64,000 nucleotides of DNA, from assembly GCA_001939145.1 (NCBI GenBank), contig LSRX01000135.1, positions 776,385 through 840,384 on the forward strand. The letters run 5' to 3'. Positions 58,301-64,000 of this stretch are shown piece after piece. The notes under the pieces are model-generated. The model made no database searches, was not told the origin of the DNA, and worked only from the letters and a program-made list of their open reading frames with translations. The translations under genes and the position numbers were made by a program. Within the stretch, counting starts at the first letter, position 1. Every line of letters begins with the position of its first letter. The DNA comes from Symbiodinium microadriaticum (taxonomy: Eukaryota; Sar; Dinophyceae; Suessiales; Symbiodiniaceae).

Positions 58301-61300
58301 GAGACAGCGAACGGTTTTGAAACGCCTTGCAGCACGAGAGACTGAGAGAAGGACTGCAGGACGAAATTGTCGGCGTAAAATCCATGCTTTACAGTGCCAC
58401 CTGCCAGATTCTCTGAAGTCTTCGCACGCAATTTAGATGTTTCCCAACTGAAGACTCTAGAGGTGGATGAAGAACTCCTGGAAGACGACGTCGCTGCACG
58501 CCTTCTTCAACTACTTCTTGTTGCAGGACCGGTCCCCGACCTCCCAACCGTCCAGACCAACGAGAAGGCAGAAGCGCCTAAAACCCCCAAAAGCCTGGTT
58601 CGCTGCGAGGCCTGGTTTCCCTCTGCGGCTGAGATCTGGAACCCACCGACCTGGCCGCTGGACCAAAGATGACCAAAGATTGCGGCTCTTTGGGGTTTTG
58701 AAAGATTGAGGCTGCTCAGATTGGGATTCTTGGTGGGTGTGAGAACGGAGAGAACCGAGCTCCGTGAAGTCAGCTTTGTGCTGGAAGGTCCGTTGTGCTT
58801 TGCAGGTCTCTTCAAGGTAGTCGGTGGATAGGAGTTCCTGCCACCTAAAAGGAGCTCCGTGTGCTCGCAGCTGAACTGATATTGAGCATGGAACTAGGCT
58901 CGCATCCACCGTTGATAGGGCTTTCCGTGCGAACCCAGTGCCACAGGAAGGTCTGAAAGTCCATCCGACTTAGTTTGCCGCGTCTGTGACCTCGTTACGA
59001 GAAAGGTTCCTCTCGGCATTGACGTTTGCGAACCTTACGATGCCGACCTTTGTCCTTCCGCAGGCCTGCTCGAGCATTTGTAGCCCGTGGCGCGTTTCGG
59101 ATCTCGGCCGTGGGATTCTTCCGCTAATGCTGTGTGCACCTGCCCGAAGGATGGATCCACAACCCTGAGCATCTCTCCGTTCCTGCCAACTCAGTGCCGC
59201 AGCCCACCCTAAGTCCTAAATCTTATGCAAACCCTAAATGCCCGAAACCCCCGAAAACCCGAAAACCCCCAAGACACGGATTCCCACTAGAACTCTTCTA
59301 CGAACCCAGCAGTTCAGGCCCCAATCCGTCCTGAACTGCTGGGCATCCTGAAGCCCTCAGTGTCAGGTGTCCCGGCTGAGCAAGGATGGCCTCAGCCGCT
59401 CGGAGAGTCTGGGGATGTCGGGAAAGGGCACTCTTTGATACGGCTTCAGACGAATTCTGTCGGGTTTATTTCATGTTGGCTTTCGGGCTTTGGTGCTTCG
59501 GGTTTAGGGCTCGGGGTCTACGAGTTTTCGTGTTTCGGTCAGGGGATGAGGACTTGAGGGTGTCGGGTTCCGGGTGAACGGCTTAGGAGGATGCGGGTTA
59601 TGGGACTTAGAGGGGCTTTGGTGGGCAAGGGTTAAAGGTCCAGGGTTTTGAGTTTAGGCGTTTAGGAACTAAGACCTGATCCTAGTCAAAACACACCGCG
59701 ATACTGGTATTGGCAGCACCGGTGCGCGTTGTCCCACACCTGTATTGCCACCAATTTGGTAGACTGTCAACGCGCGTGAGACTCCAAAGTGTTTGCAAAG
59801 TTCTGGCAATACAAACGCTGCAGTGGTGCCAGCTTGTCTAGCTTCATCAGCGTTGGTGCTTGTAGCGTACTAGAGCTGCTATCTATCGATGCGACATCGA
59901 GACAGATGATTCCACCACATCCGTCAGAAAGGCAACACTGTGAGTGCAGGCAAGACTTCTGGACCAGAATCCTGTGAGCCCGGTGAACGGCGGGGTTGGA
60001 CCTGCAAAGCAGCTTCCATGCTGTGATGTTTGTTGGGGGATATTGCGGGCTCGTAGCCAGACGTGGTCTTTTCCGCGCGAGCTGAGGCAAGTTGTACGCT
60101 GGGCTCTGTGCCGTGTCGCTGCTCCAGAAGCTCTCCTACTCTCAGGCTGGCGCTGCCCGTCGGGGGGGGGGGGGAAGAGAGGGCTCTCGATCTTGCGAGG
60201 CTTGGAAGTTCTACTGCTGCGGAGGCTACAAGGAGAAGCCGACGCATCCGTATCTTTGGAACGTGACCCGCTTCCACCCCTTCTCGGCTCTGGTGGAGAT
60301 CACCGAGACATGGCCTTGAGCGCAGTAGGACGCTTGCATGTCGCGCTGACGTGAGCTGTATGTGGGAACATGATTTACCCGAGCAACGGAGCAAAAGCTG
60401 AGGAAGGTGTTGTGGCCGCGCGAAATGTCGGACCCCCAGCAGACCTTCGGGTCGTGTCATGTCGCAACTGCAAGTCGCTGAGAGCAGCTCGAGTTCCGAA
60501 TGTCGCCATGCGGTGGTTTTGGCTTGCAACCCTCTGTCTCTGTGCCGCCTTTCACCAGTGGCCCAAGCTGCCCGTGAAGGTAGCGCGGTGCCCTGAGAAA
60601 GTTGAAGAGCCATGGCAATGTCCGGCCTAGGGAGGTGGTTGCTACTGCTTGTGAGCATCGTAAGTGGGCTTGACACAGAGATCGTGGCCGTCACCGAGAT
60701 GGCGAACTTGCACCTGGAGTATGGTACAATCAACCAGACAGCTTTTGAGCTGGCTCAGCTTCAGGTGGGCAAAAAATGTTTCAGGATCAATCATTCCTGC
60801 TGGATTGATGCCCAGTGCTGCTCGGCCCGTTGCCAGTCCAGCATCCGGAAGTGTCGCCCAATCCGCTGATCGAGTTCTGAGGGAGGCCGGCCCGGGAAGC
60901 AGCCCGAAACTGCCAGAAGCCACTTAGGGTCATAGAGACAGCATGGTCTCCGGATCAGCAATGAGCCTGTCCGGGGCACCGAAAAGGATTCCTGCCTTTG
61001 GCAGATCCTCACACGCTTTTGGGAGCTCCAGAGCCGGCGAGCCCAGGAAAAGCCGCTTGTTTGAGCCTGCAGGGTTGAGTATGGACCAGCCTGCAGCCTA
61101 CTCATGCAGACTCATGAGGTAATCTAGAGCTCAAACTGTATCGTTTCGGAGCAGCAGTGTACTGTGAGTGTATTCACGATGTGATCTTTTCCAGAGAGTA
61201 TTCTCGCATCACCTGAGCCTGAGGTAGATTTTGGCAGCCTTAGGGTTTCAGAGCCGCTGGAAGAGTACAGCCGCCAGGAAAGCTAGCATCTTTCTGCCTC

Positions 61301-62406
61301 CACAACGGGGGTCCCGGTGCGCCCTGCCCTGTAACACCTCCTAAGCTCAGGTCATGCTCGATGAGGAGAGGAGGCCGCAGAATCCCCTCTGGCTCTTCCT
61401 CGCAAGCTACGCCACCTTGGGACTCAGGTCGGTGCCGGGTTTTGTTTTGCCATTTTTTGGGATTTCTTGGGACGCCTCGTGGGAAAGGCTGACTTCGGTG
61501 AACCTCAACGATGCCATGATCCGGTCTCTGCTGTTCATGCCGCTCTACACCAAGTTCATCATGACTATGCACAGGCCCTCCGATGCGTGCTTCCATTGCC
61601 TGGGGTCCCAGGGTCACAGAGACGTTATGGGCAAAAGCTGTCGAGAGCCAGCACCAAAAGAACTCTCTGCCAGGGACTGCGTGAGCGGGCAGCCCCATGC
61701 CCTCACACGCTTCTTCGGCTCCAGGCTTGGTGGGGGGCGAGGGTCTTGGAAAAATATCCACGGATGTCAAGCGGTGCGGCGAGTGCCTCTGCTTGGATTC
61801 AAGATCTCAAATCCAACAGCCCCCGCCTCGAAAGCCTGACAGAAACAAAGAATCGACACCCCCAGCCCTAACACCTGAAGGCCCCAAACCCGGGCGGGCT
61901 CTATAATTTCTTTCACAAACAATTTGGGACCCTAAACAGTAGATCTTGACACCCTCAAGCGCCGCCCCTAAGCAAAAAGCGCCCGAAAGCGCCAGCACAA
62001 TGTCCTGGCTCGGCTCGCTCGCCTTCCCCATGTTCATCGTGCATGGTCCCCTTGGACAACTGCGCCTGGCCTTGGAATGCACGGGTATTTGATTCCAATG
62101 GGGTGGGATACTATGGGGCTTTAGTTGACGTAGGGTTTTAGAGCGGTTAGGGCCTTAGAGTTCGAGTTTTTGAAGGTTCGCATCTTGGGTTTGTGCGAGA
62201 TTGTGTCTCCTCAGTCGTGTTTGCTGCAGCTGGGACGAGGGGCTGTCAAGACAGACGGGCAGCTGCTGCCAAGGTTCTACAAAAAGACGGTGGCCACAAA
62301 GCTGTGGGGTCGTGTGATGCCGAAGCCTTTCTTTCCGATCTACTTGATGATTGTCATGGCGGTTGCCCATCTGCTGAACGAGGGCTTTGTGAAGAACAAG
62401 GCCTGA
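56684..62406 (+). CDS. Acyltransferase-3-like membrane protein (about 14 exons)
   Basis: Multi-pass membrane enzyme of the acyltransferase-3 (OafA/NolX-like) type, which moves acyl groups onto sugars, lipids or other acceptors; the substrate is unknown. Exons: 56684-56746, 56845-56982, 57040-57168, 57240-57310, 58463-58526, 58610-58653, 59006-59063, about 60087-60145, 60200-60304, 60403-60426, 61351-61427, 61488-61574, about 61996-62061 and 62274-62406. Phases agree except between the 7th and 8th, where a small exon is probably missed. Landmarks: IDGCRFALVLPIIIGHF (DG.R and the membrane His), VLVGGFFSISGYVMAY, AWFPSAAEIWNPPTW, FLSALTFANLTMP, WNVTRFHPFSALVEI, FPMFIVHGPLGQL, and the C terminus LLNEGFVKNKA. 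About ten hydrophobic spans fit the family. Donors are eight GC, three GA and two GT. The Met at 56684 starts a polar N terminus without a signal peptide. Confidence 0.85.
57492..57548. repeat. GA microsatellite and G run
   Basis: GAGA-rich run followed by a short G run, inside the 1.15-kb fourth intron of the acyltransferase. Further GA runs lie in the same intron at about 58040-58060, 58177-58202 and 58265-58305. Confidence 0.95.
60612..60869 (+). CDS. Candidate secreted Cys-rich peptide, knottin-like spacing
   Basis: 85 codons, single exon. The N terminus MAMSGLGRWLLLLVSIVSG has a charged start and a hydrophobic core like a signal peptide. A linker with one N-glycosylation motif (NQT) follows. 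The C terminus has six Cys (VGKKCFRINHSCW, DAQCCSARC, RKCRPIR) with spacing C-6-C-5-CC-3-C-6-C, the C-C-CC-C-C order of inhibitor-cystine-knot folds. The frame lies wholly inside the intron 60427-61350 of the acyltransferase gene and on the same strand. An AG|G just before VGKKC could also make the Cys part its own exon. No function is assigned; knottins serve as inhibitors, defence peptides or channel ligands. Chance is not excluded. Confidence 0.35.
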   Translation: MAMSGLGRWLLLLVSIVSGLDTEIVAVTEMANLHLEYGTINQTAFELAQLQVGKKCFRINHSCWIDAQCCSARCQSSIRKCRPIR

Positions 62407-63678
62407 GTGCCAAGCCTAAGCACTTCTTAAGCACGAAAAACAAGTAACCATAGGAAAACTGACAAGATCATATTGTTGCAACAGTTCAATCGCGACAAAG
62501 AGACACAGGATAGGTATGGGATGTATAGTACCAGATCAATAGAGCAAACAGTAGGAAGCCAATACACATGGTAAAGAATCATAACCCTGAAAACAAGCGA
62601 ACATGCGAGAAGCTGATGGTGATGAAGTACCGTGGCAGTACAGCACAGTGTACTCGAGTGATTAGGGTGACACAGTACACCAGTATGCGCAAATACGTCT
62701 CGAATCTCCAAGACGTGTTGAGAAGACAGCCAGCTACTATAGTAGTTTGCCCAGTTAGGTTGGCTGACTCAACTGAATAATCAGCATGTGGCACTCCCTA
62801 AAGTCCTAGAACTGTCAACCCTAAAATGAGATGCTTGGCCCCTAAACTTCAAGGTCCTTGCCATCATTCGTTGGATTTAACGTGCTCGCTCCTAGGAGCG
62901 TGCTTTCTCAGGTTTGGTAGGGTCCCTGCGAGTTCACTTCAACTGAACGATCGGGGGTCAGTAGCAGCACAGGAATCTTTTGAATATCCGGATATCGAGT
63001 TTGTGACTCAATGATGCTTGCCACCTTTGCATTTTGCTCATGATGCGTAGGCATTGACTGCGACCTGTGATTGTGCCTGTGTGTCGGAAAAACCCTAAAT
63101 CGCGGAAAAAACCCTAACCCTAAACTCCCCTATGATATACGATATAACCATATTACATCACAGTTTTCTCCTCTACTTCGCTTTGATCTTGATGGTTCGC
63201 TGTGGTCCATATGTCAGGAATCTCCAGGCTGTCACTGGGACAAGCGCGAGACCTTTTCAGAAGTCTTCGAAAGCGCCATTAACAGTTCGTCGCAAGAAGC
63301 AGTTGTTTTCTTATCCATAGGGAACTCGCCCAGTCCGTTTCTTCGAGGCTCCACATGCCACTCCACAAGCCTCTCGAACACAAGCCTGTCAGCCCTTGCG
63401 AGCACGCGAGTTCCAATGGTGGGTTCTTGCTCTGAAATTGCTGACATAGCAGTAGCATGTTCGGAACAGTGAACAAGTTCAGACATGACATAGTGATGCT
63501 GCTGGTCGAGCCATGATTTCGAGACGAGGCGAGGGTTGCTGTTGCCAGATTCTTTGCATTGCTGATTGTTCATTGCTTGGCATGAGCAGAACTCTTCATG
63601 CCTGTATTCCGGGGGCTCAAGTCAGCTAAGCAGCAGCACGGCAAAGCATCATGATGCATCATAATCAAATCCAGGATA
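62407..63678. other. Intergenic region
   Basis: Between the acyltransferase stop and the next gene. It contains a short CCCTAAA run at 63095-63125 and the minus-strand open frame 63573-63232. Nothing else was recognised. Confidence 0.5.
63232..63573 (-). CDS. Unidentified 113-codon open frame
   Basis: The composition is ordinary and hydrophilic (SELVHCSEHATAMSAISEQE, RLVFERLVEWHVEPRRNG, LLMALSKTSEKVSRL), with a helical C terminus. No motif is recognised. A plus-strand frame overlaps it and looks more Ser-rich, as expected for the antisense of a real frame. It could be a single exon of a larger minus-strand gene. Confidence 0.3.
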   Translation of the reverse strand: MNNQQCKESGNSNPRLVSKSWLDQQHHYVMSELVHCSEHATAMSAISEQEPTIGTRVLARADRLVFERLVEWHVEPRRNGLGEFPMDKKTTASCDELLMALSKTSEKVSRLSQ

Positions 63679-64000
63679 ATGGTGAAGAAGGGAAAGAAGG
63701 GTGGGATGGCGGGGGAGGAGAATGAGAAGGGTCCCCGCGAAGGGGAAGCCGCGGACTTATTCAATGGAATCTCACTTGTGCTAGTCGGGCTCATTCATAT
63801 CATCCCACCTAGGTCGTACTCCAGTTGGGCGAGAAGCATTGCGTGGCCGTGCCACAGAAGTGGTGGGAGGGGCTCGACGATGACATGCCCGGGTCTCATA
63901 CTTCCGATGCCATTGTTATCACACTTAAGTATGCAGCATTGGTGCAAGGAAGCAGAAGGTTCTCCGCGACATGTTCGATCAGTTGGAGAATGGTGTGGGC
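63679..64000 (+). CDS. 5' end of an unidentified gene, cut by the window end
   Basis: The first exon 63679-63747 reads MVKKGKKGGMAGEENEKG and ends at a GC donor. The second starts at 63813 after CTAG| and reads VVLQLGEKHCVAVPQKWWEG, then LDDDM before a GC donor near 63889. Near the edge, after AAG| at 63959-63961, a third stretch reads VLRDMFDQLENGV, but its phase does not fit the chosen donor. The GEKHCVAVPQKWW pattern recalls the DUSP domain of ubiquitin-specific proteases (tyrosine/valine strand followed by a WW-type helix start), and the last stretch recalls an EF-hand helix; both are weak guesses. Confidence 0.45.
   Translation, partial: MVKKGKKGGMAGEENEKGPREGEAADLFNGISLVLVGLIHIIPPRSYSSWARSIAWPCHRSGGRGSTMTCPGLILPMPLLSHLSMQHWCKEAEGSPRHVRSVGEWCG

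Overview
The window looks like nuclear DNA of a dinoflagellate, most likely a Symbiodiniaceae-type coral symbiont. Four things point there. (1) Degenerate TTTAGGG/CCCTAAA repeats are scattered throughout, with a 1.6-kb interstitial block at 36.16-37.79 kb. (2) Host genes are cut into many tiny exons (22-140 nt), and their introns start mostly with GC, sometimes GA or GT, and almost always end AG|G. (3) There are long triplet microsatellites. (4) The decayed non-LTR retrotransposons resemble those of dinoflagellates. The species call is inference; the splice pattern and repeats are seen directly.

Layout. 0-6 kb: simple repeats, no firm gene. 6.0-9.2 kb (-): a complete 11-exon UDP-glycosyltransferase gene of 467 codons that reads through in consistent phase. 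11.2-17.1 kb: a minus-strand LINE-like element (LINE A) with a long ORF1, an intact OTU cysteine-protease domain, a zinc knuckle, an endonuclease stub and an RNase H domain, but no reverse transcriptase. It lies between triplet arrays. 17-26 kb: repeats and weak exon candidates. 26.2-30.7 kb (-): at least 11 phase-consistent micro-exons forming the C-terminal half of a coiled-coil protein, with further candidate exons up to 31.5 kb. 35-37.8 kb: telomere-like blocks holding an inverted-repeat cluster. 37.8-44.2 kb (-): LINE B (reverse transcriptase, endonuclease, a 2A-like NPGP peptide, ORF1), decayed and partly duplicated. 44.4-52.5 kb: a compositionally different block without CCCTAAA repeats, with a dispersed ~275-bp repeat and minisatellites. 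52.6-56.2 kb (+): the front part of a myosin motor gene (P loop and switch I visible) that stops short of switch II. 56.7-62.4 kb (+): a nearly complete acyltransferase-3-like multi-pass membrane enzyme in about 14 exons. One of its introns holds a small ORF for a secreted cysteine-rich peptide with knottin-like spacing. 63.7-64.0 kb (+): the first exons of a gene that leaves the window.

The strongest unusual signals are these: a myosin intron made almost wholly of a ~98-bp inverted-repeat element flanked by a 7-bp direct repeat (an introner-like insertion), with a near-identical inverted copy in the next intron; the OTU protease in LINE A and the 2A peptide in LINE B; the LINE B 3' end running through a perfect hairpin towards a telomere-like tail; and the knottin-like ORF nested in the acyltransferase gene. 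The host genes show no shared pathway; they look like unrelated single genes, as is usual in dinoflagellate genomes.
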